Notes under the pieces: model-generated
The model's input: only the letters and a program-made list of their open reading frames with translations
Told to the model about the DNA's origin: nothing
Database searches by the model: none
Shown: piece after piece, positions 33,241-40,430 of the stretch
How the letters are laid out: each line of letters begins with the position of its first letter
How positions within the stretch are numbered: the first letter of the stretch is position 1
Assembly: GCA_905213895.1 (NCBI GenBank)
Contig: CAJMKE010000003.1
Coordinates: 62,001 to 126,000 of the forward strand
Direction of reading: 5' to 3'
Source of the DNA: an uncultured Alistipes sp.
GTDB taxonomy: Bacteria > Bacteroidota > Bacteroidia > Bacteroidales > Rikenellaceae
DNA length: 64,000 nucleotides
Translations under genes and position numbers: made by a program

Positions 33241-33285
33241 CAGTAGCAGTAGCAGTAGCAGTAGCAGTAGCAGTAGCAGTAGCAG
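33241..33285. repeat. CAGTAG hexamer microsatellite
   Basis: Seven and a half exact CAGTAG units in the gap between the convergent M16 and DUF5689 genes. Copy number probably varies between strains. Non-coding. Confidence 0.95.
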
Positions 33286-33302
33286 AACTCTCCCTACTCG
33301 AC

Positions 33303-33347
33303 CTTAAAGACCTTAAAGACCTTAAAGACCTTAAAGACCTTAAAGCA
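33303..33347. repeat. 9-bp-unit intergenic repeat, copy 4
   Basis: Four perfect CTTAAAGAC units plus a fifth partial one, just beyond the CAGTAG tract. The most homogeneous copy, suggesting recent slippage expansion. Confidence 0.9.
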
Positions 33348-33352
33348 CTCCC

Positions 33353-33396
33353 ATACAAAAAATTCCGCGGCATCTTATGAAAGATGCCGCGGAATC
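33353..33396 (-). terminator. terminator of the nucleic-acid uptake operon
   Basis: ATTCCGCGGCATCTT pairs with AAGATGCCGCGGAAT and, on the minus strand, is followed by a run of T. It closes the five-gene minus-strand operon. Confidence 0.9.
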
Positions 33397-33415
33397 CATA
33401 ATACCCGAACCGGAA

Positions 33416-35110
33416 TTAGTCCTGACCGCCCGCTTCGTCGTCGTCCTCGCCGACCCACGATACGTAGTAGGAATCCTTCTCCTTGTCGTATGTGCTTGCC
33501 GGAATTGCGATACGCCACGTATAAGGCTCGCTGCTCAACACGAGTGAGCCGTCAGCCGCAGCAAGATACCTGTCGCCATAACCGATAGTGTAATACTGTC
33601 CCGATATGTTTTTCAGGTCGAAAGCATATTCCGAACCGAAATCGAAGCAGTTGTCGGCAACCGTAACGATATCGGTCGTAACGCTGTCGCCGCTCACTTT
33701 AACTGCATGCCATACCGTAGCATCGCCCGACGTTACGCCGAATACCAGCGCACTCGCAAGAGCCGCATAAGACGGATAATTGACGAACTTATCGAAATCG
33801 CCGTCGGTATATCGCGTAAAGAATGTCGGTCTGATGACCGAAGCCTCCTCCGCCGATTCGCGGTCGATAACCACAGTACGGGAATTGTCCAAATCGTATG
33901 CGATAAAACTTCTGTCCTTCGGATTCGCGACATAATATGTGCCGTCGCTTCCGTCCGGAGTCAAAGCCTTCACCTGTGCCGCCGAAAGATAATCGTTTTC
34001 ATCGAAATGAATGTCGGTATAACGGCTAATCGACAACTGGTAAGCACCGTAGTTGTAGGTCCATGACTTGGAGTAAATGCCGTAAATCGCAAGCATATCG
34101 CCTTTCGCGCCATTCTTCACTATCGGACGGCTCGCAAAGCGCGAATAGCCGCTGGTACGCAGCGAATATGCGCCGGCATTCATTCCGCTCGACGGCGGTG
34201 TGGCGAGATAGGAGAACAAGACCGAACCGTAAAGGCATTTTCCTGCAACGGAGTATGCCCAGTTGTACCAAGGTTTGGTCAGAATGCCGTTGGCATAGTT
34301 CATATTCTCGGTATACAGCCAACTCGGATAGATATTGTCGCCGATTCCGCTTACGGTCTGTCCCTTCTGGTCCATAACGCCGGCATACATGCAACTGATG
34401 CCCTTGAACAGCACGAGGCGTCCGAGCATCTCGCGACCGCCGATACCGTTTATAGACGAATAGTTCGTCGCATCGATTACCAGAATATCTTCACCCTCTT
34501 TGAGCGTCGTCGTTTCGCCAACGAACACATGCTCGGCGATAACCGTCAGATTGTCGATAGCCGAATTGGCGTAGAACTTATGTTCGTCGCGCTTGTTGAA
34601 CGAGTCGGTAGGACCGGCACCGATAGAGAGCATCATGCGGTAGTTGCCGATGAACAAATCCTTGACACGGACATAGACATACGACGAAGGAATCTCGATA
34701 GGAGAAACCGACCAGTCGTAGTCGCCCATGTAGTATTTGAGGTAGTTTCCGGTCGTCAGGCGAACCTCGATGGCACCGGTATCGTCGAGCAGATAGAGCG
34801 ACTTGTAAATGTTGCCCTGCTCGTCGTTCGAAATCACCTTGCCGCGGATGTAGTAATCCTCCTCGAACTGATAGTATTTGGTATTCTGCCAACTGCTGTT
34901 CTCGCCGCCGACGAACTGCGGGTCGTTGGTCTTCTCCGCATATATCTGCTTCAACTGTTCGATTGTGCGGTATTGGCAATCCGGAAACGCCTCTTGGAAC
35001 GCCTGCTCCGAATCGTAGGTTACCATCGGCGGAACATCTCCGAAATCGCTGTAACAACTCGACATTAAAATGCCGACCGACAACATCAATATATATTTAT
35101 ATAATTTCAT
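33416..35110 (-). CDS. DUF5689 lipoprotein (OB-fold-like)
   Basis: 564 residues. Lipobox LMSSC (Cys19). After a 70-residue linker comes the DUF5689 pattern YYIRGKVISNDEQGNIYKSL then LLDDTGAIEVRL, which looks like an OB-fold strand order (inference), then further beta-rich domains, and a DUF-like C-terminal region with FDLKNISGQYYTIGYGDRYL. OB-folds bind nucleic acid or oligosaccharide. It is the last gene of the operon, directly after the TonB receptor, the position of a SusD-like surface lipoprotein, though it is not SusD. Likely a surface binding partner of the receptor. Confidence 0.85.
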   Translation of the reverse strand: MKLYKYILMLSVGILMSSCYSDFGDVPPMVTYDSEQAFQEAFPDCQYRTIEQLKQIYAEKTNDPQFVGGENSSWQNTKYYQFEEDYYIRGKVISNDEQGNIYKSLYLLDDTGAIEVRLTTGNYLKYYMGDYDWSVSPIEIPSSYVYVRVKDLFIGNYRMMLSIGAGPTDSFNKRDEHKFYANSAIDNLTVIAEHVFVGETTTLKEGEDILVIDATNYSSINGIGGREMLGRLVLFKGISCMYAGVMDQKGQTVSGIGDNIYPSWLYTENMNYANGILTKPWYNWAYSVAGKCLYGSVLFSYLATPPSSGMNAGAYSLRTSGYSRFASRPIVKNGAKGDMLAIYGIYSKSWTYNYGAYQLSISRYTDIHFDENDYLSAAQVKALTPDGSDGTYYVANPKDRSFIAYDLDNSRTVVIDRESAEEASVIRPTFFTRYTDGDFDKFVNYPSYAALASALVFGVTSGDATVWHAVKVSGDSVTTDIVTVADNCFDFGSEYAFDLKNISGQYYTIGYGDRYLAAADGSLVLSSEPYTWRIAIPASTYDKEKDSYYVSWVGEDDDEAGGQD

Positions 35111-35136
35111 AATCGTCTGTTTTATCAGTTAAACCA

Positions 35137-38070
35137 TTAGAATCGGAAATAGACGTTCAGATAATAAGTCGTTCCGTACATGTAGAAATACTTGGAGTCG
35201 AACTTGGTATAATTGGTGAACCTTGCTATCGTCGGGTCGCCCTTGTAGTCGGATACGATGTTAGGACCGTAGAATTTGCTCAATCGCATCTGTTCGTAAC
35301 CTCCGGTGCGGAACGTGCGGTTGTTGAGCAGGTTCTTGATGTCGAAACTGAATCCGAGCGTATACTTGTACTTGATGTACCAGTTCTTTCCGACACTGAG
35401 ATTGAGCGTATAGGCATCCTTCAACCGCTCCTCCGCCTTGATTTTGGCGATTTTGGTGCCGATTTCCTGCTTCTGCGCACCCCACATGTCATCGTAACTT
35501 GCGTAACCGAGAGCCTCGACATAGATGCTCGTAAGTTTGTCGGCAAGATACTGAGTACGGTACATCGGGTTCATCGAAAGGTAGGTATCCATGTAGTAGT
35601 TGAAATCGACGGATGCGAACCAGTTGTGAGGACCGCGATACGAAAGACCGACGTTGAACGCCTTCTGAGGCGTGCTTTCGATATAGTAGTTCTTCCAGTT
35701 CACCGAACTCTCGACCTTCACGGTCGCGCTGTTATCGACGATTTGAACGAATTTCGGGTTCGAAGTGTAGCGGTAATCGCCGACACTGACGGCACCGTTG
35801 AGCGAGATGCCTGCACCGAGAGGTATGGTCAATCCCAGTTCGATACCCATATAGCGTTTGTCGATGCCGCTCATCGCGAAGTTGGTATAGGACGACTGCA
35901 AATCGTCGTAGAACGAAATGACTTTCGACTGGTCGTTGATTTTGGTGTAGTAACCCGACAGGCGAGCCTTAATCCACGGCAATCTGAGATGGTAGGTAAT
36001 ATCCGCACCGAACACCTTCTCGGTATCGAGACCCGGTGTTACCTGATTACGTGTACGTGCAGACACGAAAGCATCGCGGAAATGCGGGGCATTCTGCAAA
36101 TGGGCGATATTTGCTTCGAGGACGTGCGCTCCGGAGAACTGATAGCGGAAACTTCCCTTCACCTTATACGTAAAATAGTTCAGGTGCTTGGAATCGCCAT
36201 ACGAATCGGTCGGGAACAGACCTTTGCGCCACAGACCCTGACGCCACATCGACGAGAAACCCGCCTCGGCTCCGAGATTCATGGTAAATCCGCCGACGTT
36301 ATAGTTGTACATCGCCCACAACTGCCCCTGACGGACGTGCGCATAATAGTCGTAGCCGATTTTGTCGCCCTCTTTCGCCAGACGCGGATGACCGTATTTC
36401 TCATAATAATCGAGGTCGTTCTGATAAGCGAGCGTATTCGAACCGAAATCGCGCACCGCAAACTTGTCTATATCGAGCCAATAGCCGCCGCCGAGCAGGT
36501 CTTTCACCTTGTCGTAGTATTCGGTGCGATTGACACGAGCCTTGATTCCGCCCGTAATTTTAGAATTGTTCTTGAATACGTGGTCTACCGCCAATGAAAT
36601 GTTGTAGTCTATCTGGTCGGTATGACGCTCCTCCACGATATTGCTCGAACGCGTCATGGTCGTGCTGTATTTGTCGTTGATGCTGCCAAGACCGCGGTTG
36701 ATATTTACCAGACCGTCCCAGTCAATCATTCCCGTCCAGTCTTCCGCCGCCTCGTTCATCTTGTTGGCATAGGTTTCGAGCGTAACATCCGTATACTTTT
36801 CGTTCGACAGACCGTAGTTGTCGATAATGTTGTTTATATCCTGCATGTCCTGCAAACGGTTGCCGTAGAACGACGGCAGATAACGGTAGTAGTCCGGACG
36901 AGGGTCTGGACCGTCAGCCCAAGTCAAAGCCGAATAGCCGTTGAATCCGAAACGCACCGAGGTAGCGGCACGCAAACGGGTATTGTCCGAAATCTGATAC
37001 TCGTAATTGAGCATGATTATCGGTTCGTGGGTGTTGCGGACACGCGAGTTGCGCAACTTGCCGCCCTGATAGCCGACATTCGGATTGTAGTAGTTGCTGC
37101 CGAACAGGTCGTATGCCTCCTGCGTCGAAGCCTGCTGCGCGCCACGCTGCGTCGGTGCGCCGAGAACTGTCAATGCGAGATTGTGTCCGCCGCCGAAGTT
37201 CTTCTCCGCCGATGCGAAATAGCCGAAACCGTTGTAGTAGACACCGTCCACATAACCGTTATAGCCCTGACGCGTCGAGAACGAGAATCCGTAAGACCAT
37301 CCGTTGTCGAGCATACCCGAAGCGTAGGTTACCATCGCACGCAGTCTGTACATCGCATTTCCGGTCGAAAGGCTTGCGCGGAAGCCCTTGCGCATCTGCG
37401 AAGCACGGGCAAGGATATTGGTCGTTCCGGCAATTCCGCCGAGCCCCATATCGCCGGACGTAAGTCCCGACGTATTTTCCTGATTGCGCGTAGCATCGTT
37501 CAGACCCGTCCACAACGACCACGGACCGTAGCCAGTCAGTGCGTCGTTGAAGCGGATGCCGTTCAGATACACGTCGGTGTACTGCGAATCGTAACCGCGG
37601 ACATTGAAACGCATTTCGCTGAATTTGTACGAAGCAATCGAATTGAAAATGTCTTTCGACGCCGACAAAGACGAAGGCAGCGACTGCGAGTCGCCCGACG
37701 AATCGACATCGGTGTCGAGTTCGGCGAACACCGCATCGTCCACACCTCCGGCAGGACGCACGATGTCAGGGACGAGGACGACACTGTTTATGTCCTTCAC
37801 GATTTTATCGACGCGCACCTTCAACGTCAAAGGTTCGAAGTCCTGAATCTCGAATTTCAGGTCGTAATCGCCTCTTTCTATACCGTCGAAAACAAAGCGT
37901 CCGTCCTTGTCGGATACAGTCTCCAATCCGAGCGAAGGTATGGAGACCTTCACGTTTCCGATGGCATCACGCGAGCCGCGAGATACTACCGTACCCTTAA
38001 CTCCACCCTCTTGGGCATACGCCGAGAATGCGAAAAGAGCACAAATTAGGAGTAATAGATTTCTCTTCAT
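35137..38070 (-). CDS. TonB-dependent receptor with carboxypeptidase-regulatory-like domain
   Basis: 977 residues. Signal peptide ends at SAYAQ. N-terminal beta-sandwich (about 22-100, GVKGTVVSRGSRDAIGNVKV and DKDGRFVFDGIERGDY). Plug domain (about 130-260, FSEMRFNVRGYDSQYTDVYL and NGIRFND). Then a 22-strand-type barrel ending with the aromatic terminus YLNVYFRF needed for outer-membrane insertion. It imports large or scarce ligands with TonB energy. Ligand is unstated by sequence; the two nucleases in the same operon suggest nucleic acid fragments or nucleotides. Spacing to the EEP gene is only 5 bp. Confidence 0.93.
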   Translation of the reverse strand: MKRNLLLLICALFAFSAYAQEGGVKGTVVSRGSRDAIGNVKVSIPSLGLETVSDKDGRFVFDGIERGDYDLKFEIQDFEPLTLKVRVDKIVKDINSVVLVPDIVRPAGGVDDAVFAELDTDVDSSGDSQSLPSSLSASKDIFNSIASYKFSEMRFNVRGYDSQYTDVYLNGIRFNDALTGYGPWSLWTGLNDATRNQENTSGLTSGDMGLGGIAGTTNILARASQMRKGFRASLSTGNAMYRLRAMVTYASGMLDNGWSYGFSFSTRQGYNGYVDGVYYNGFGYFASAEKNFGGGHNLALTVLGAPTQRGAQQASTQEAYDLFGSNYYNPNVGYQGGKLRNSRVRNTHEPIIMLNYEYQISDNTRLRAATSVRFGFNGYSALTWADGPDPRPDYYRYLPSFYGNRLQDMQDINNIIDNYGLSNEKYTDVTLETYANKMNEAAEDWTGMIDWDGLVNINRGLGSINDKYSTTMTRSSNIVEERHTDQIDYNISLAVDHVFKNNSKITGGIKARVNRTEYYDKVKDLLGGGYWLDIDKFAVRDFGSNTLAYQNDLDYYEKYGHPRLAKEGDKIGYDYYAHVRQGQLWAMYNYNVGGFTMNLGAEAGFSSMWRQGLWRKGLFPTDSYGDSKHLNYFTYKVKGSFRYQFSGAHVLEANIAHLQNAPHFRDAFVSARTRNQVTPGLDTEKVFGADITYHLRLPWIKARLSGYYTKINDQSKVISFYDDLQSSYTNFAMSGIDKRYMGIELGLTIPLGAGISLNGAVSVGDYRYTSNPKFVQIVDNSATVKVESSVNWKNYYIESTPQKAFNVGLSYRGPHNWFASVDFNYYMDTYLSMNPMYRTQYLADKLTSIYVEALGYASYDDMWGAQKQEIGTKIAKIKAEERLKDAYTLNLSVGKNWYIKYKYTLGFSFDIKNLLNNRTFRTGGYEQMRLSKFYGPNIVSDYKGDPTIARFTNYTKFDSKYFYMYGTTYYLNVYFRF

Positions 38071-38075
38071 AGATA

Positions 38076-39122
38076 TTATTTAGTTGTTTGTTTACCTATA
38101 TAGATATATACGGGGAAGTGGTCGCTGAATCCGTCCTGGAAATTGGTTCCGACGAACGTACGCAGCGGATAACCGCGATACTGTCCCGACTGCTGCACCA
38201 TATAAGGGCGGCGGAAAATATAGCCGTTGTATTTCGAGCCGTCCGACTTTTTCAGACGCAGTCCCTCCTTGTCGTTCACGAGATTCTCGCTGACGATGAT
38301 ATTGTCGAACAGGTTCCACGAATCCTGATAAGCGAGAGTACCCATACCGGCTTTGAAAACGTCGATGAACGGATTGTAGAAATCGCCGGTTTGAAGGTCC
38401 TTGACTTTCGCTTTCGCTCCGAGGCAGTCCGGGTCGACGATGCTCTTGTCGGTGGCATCGTCGTTAAGGTCGCCCATAATCACCACCTTGGTAGACGGAT
38501 TGTTTTTCAGAACCGAGTCCTTAATCATGCGAATCGCGCGACCCGCCGCCTCACGTTTAGGCGACGAAGCCTCCTTGCCGCCCAGTCGCGACGGCCAGTG
38601 CGAAACGAGGAAGAAGAACGGCTCGTCATCTATCGTTCCCCACATCGTAACGAAACCGCGGGTGAGGAAATTCGGCTGACCGGGCATCTTGAACGGAATT
38701 TCGGCACTGCCCTCCAACTTGAAAATATCGGGACGGTAGAGGAATCCGACATCGATGCCTCGGCGGTCCGGCGAATCGTAATGCACGATACGATAGTTGG
38801 CGGGAGCGAGTTTAGGAGTCGACACGATGTCCTCCAACACGCCGCGCGTTTCGACCTCCGAAACACCGATTACGGCAGGATAGGTTTTCTGCACGGATGC
38901 TATATCAAATAACACGCGCTCCATGTTGTTGAGTTTCTTGTTATACTTTACGGTATTCCACTTGCGGGAGCCGTCTGGGGTAAACTCGTCGTCGCGGGTT
39001 TCGGGGTCGTTAATCGTATCGAAAAAGTTTTCGAGGTTATAGAAAACGACCATATACGGTTTCTGCGCGAATATCGCGAAGAAGACCGATACCATCAGCA
39101 GGGTTAAAAATGTTTTTTTCAT
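38076..39122 (-). CDS. secreted endonuclease/exonuclease/phosphatase (EEP) family hydrolase
   Basis: 348 residues with a signal peptide ending at FAQK. EEP fold landmarks: VVFYNLENFFDTIND (Asn, metal), GVSEVET (metal Glu), DSPDRRGIDVGFLYR, VVIMGDLNDDATD (Asp/Asn catalytic) and the final SDHFPVYI (Asp-His). The family includes DNase I-like nucleases and phosphodiesterases. As an exported enzyme next to a ββα-Me nuclease and a TonB receptor, it most likely trims oligonucleotides or removes phosphates outside the inner membrane. Specificity is not fixed by sequence. Confidence 0.9.
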   Translation of the reverse strand: MKKTFLTLLMVSVFFAIFAQKPYMVVFYNLENFFDTINDPETRDDEFTPDGSRKWNTVKYNKKLNNMERVLFDIASVQKTYPAVIGVSEVETRGVLEDIVSTPKLAPANYRIVHYDSPDRRGIDVGFLYRPDIFKLEGSAEIPFKMPGQPNFLTRGFVTMWGTIDDEPFFFLVSHWPSRLGGKEASSPKREAAGRAIRMIKDSVLKNNPSTKVVIMGDLNDDATDKSIVDPDCLGAKAKVKDLQTGDFYNPFIDVFKAGMGTLAYQDSWNLFDNIIVSENLVNDKEGLRLKKSDGSKYNGYIFRRPYMVQQSGQYRGYPLRTFVGTNFQDGFSDHFPVYIYIGKQTTK

Positions 39123-39151
39123 ATATTTTTAATTTTCTTTTAATTCCGTTA

Positions 39152-40351
39152 TCACTGCAATCTTCTCCAAGCCGACGGGTTGCACTGCCGCTTCACCTTG
39201 TCGGCTATATCGGGGTCGAGCATGTTGAAGAACTCGAAACCGGTCTTTTCTTCGATTTCGCGAACGGGAACGAATGCATCTGCCGGCATTTCCACATCAT
39301 ATCCCGTATTCTTGTGTTGCAGCCAAACTCCTATCGCCTGCAAATCAGACGCATTGTCGAACGAATCGACCGAACGACCCGTATCGCCCTTTACCGTCCG
39401 CAGCAGCACCTTGAAATAGTGCGACGGAATCGGCATCCTCTGTCCGCTCGCATCCGTCGTGTATTGCGCTATCGACGAGTCGTAAGGACCCTTGAAATAT
39501 GCGCCGGTAACGACATACAGCGTATCCGGACAAATCTGGTCGCGCACCTTTCCCTCCAAAGAACCCCACAGATTCTGATTGAACCGGTTGAATTGCGGAG
39601 TCATGTTGGTCGAATAGAAAGTCTGGTTCATCATCGCCTGCGTACACTTTCGGTCGGCGGCAGGAATCTGGTGTCCCCGGTCATAAGGACCGCTGTAAGA
39701 ACGGCTCAGATTAGCCTGATACATGGCTGCGACATCGGGGTCGAAACCGAAATTGCTGTTATTGCGGTTCGCATCCCCCGTCGTATAGCAAGTGTGCAGC
39801 GGATAGGCGACCCACAGCGACGCGTGTTCGGTCTTGTCGAAGCAGAAAGTATAGTTGCGCTTCACCTCGTTTTGCAGAACCGACGTATGGGTACGATATA
39901 TATAGTTGTCGTTCGGAACATATTTCGGCAACTCGTTCCACGGTTTGTCATACTCCGCCGGAGCGTCGAACACGGTCTGACGCAGCGGCAGTTCGAAGGT
40001 ATAGCCGTTGTCGAACACGACCGTAATCGTCGCATATCGAATCTCCTCCATATTCTGCGAGAATCTCACCCACTGCATAGCCTCCGTCGCACGCATCGTT
40101 TCGGTAACCTCCGTAACCCGGTCGTTCGTCAGCAGACACCAGTCGCCTTCGGAAACCACGCTCACGGTGTATGTCGTGCCAATCGGCGCATGCAATATCA
40201 GTCCGCAACTGGTATCGTAGCCTTTCGCCACGGAGTTGCAGTTCAGATAGGCATTGGTAACCACAACACGTTCGCCGCCGTCGTCCTTTCCGCAACCGAC
40301 GGACAGCAACGCGACAACCATCACCCACAATACCCTATTCAATGCCTTCAT
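39152..40351 (-). CDS. lipoprotein DNA/RNA non-specific endonuclease
   Basis: 399 residues. Lipobox LLSVGC (Cys20). A beta-rich N-terminal domain (residues 25-150, BACON-like in sequence character) is followed by the nuclease domain. The catalytic motif is YDRGHQIPAADRKC (His near 226), with the metal Asn in NQTFYSTNMTPQFNRF. The enzyme cuts DNA and RNA with a divalent metal and should sit on the envelope surface. The nuclease domain is clearly homologous to that at 12772, but the N-terminal domains differ. It stands between the first lipoprotein and the EEP enzyme in the operon. Confidence 0.9.
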   Translation of the reverse strand: MKALNRVLWVMVVALLSVGCGKDDGGERVVVTNAYLNCNSVAKGYDTSCGLILHAPIGTTYTVSVVSEGDWCLLTNDRVTEVTETMRATEAMQWVRFSQNMEEIRYATITVVFDNGYTFELPLRQTVFDAPAEYDKPWNELPKYVPNDNYIYRTHTSVLQNEVKRNYTFCFDKTEHASLWVAYPLHTCYTTGDANRNNSNFGFDPDVAAMYQANLSRSYSGPYDRGHQIPAADRKCTQAMMNQTFYSTNMTPQFNRFNQNLWGSLEGKVRDQICPDTLYVVTGAYFKGPYDSSIAQYTTDASGQRMPIPSHYFKVLLRTVKGDTGRSVDSFDNASDLQAIGVWLQHKNTGYDVEMPADAFVPVREIEEKTGFEFFNMLDPDIADKVKRQCNPSAWRRLQ

Positions 40352-40430
40352 AAAATCGATTTCAGTTCGTTTTTCAATCCATTCGCAACCGAAGGGTCGG
40401 TCAAAACCCTTCGGTCAATATTACTTACCG

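Noticed and set aside
33189..33380. 63-codon frame through the CAGTAG and nonamer repeats (and its reverse)
   Set aside because: Encodes only repeat peptides (AVAVAV, LKDLKD) because repeat units are multiples of 3; spans a terminator.
36622..38049. 475-codon plus-strand frame opposite the TonB receptor
   Set aside because: Shadow frame; plug and barrel features are all on the minus strand.
33416..38070. SusC/SusD polysaccharide utilisation pair
   Set aside because: The receptor is TonB-dependent, but the partner is DUF5689 and not SusD, and the operon contains nucleases and no glycoside hydrolases.
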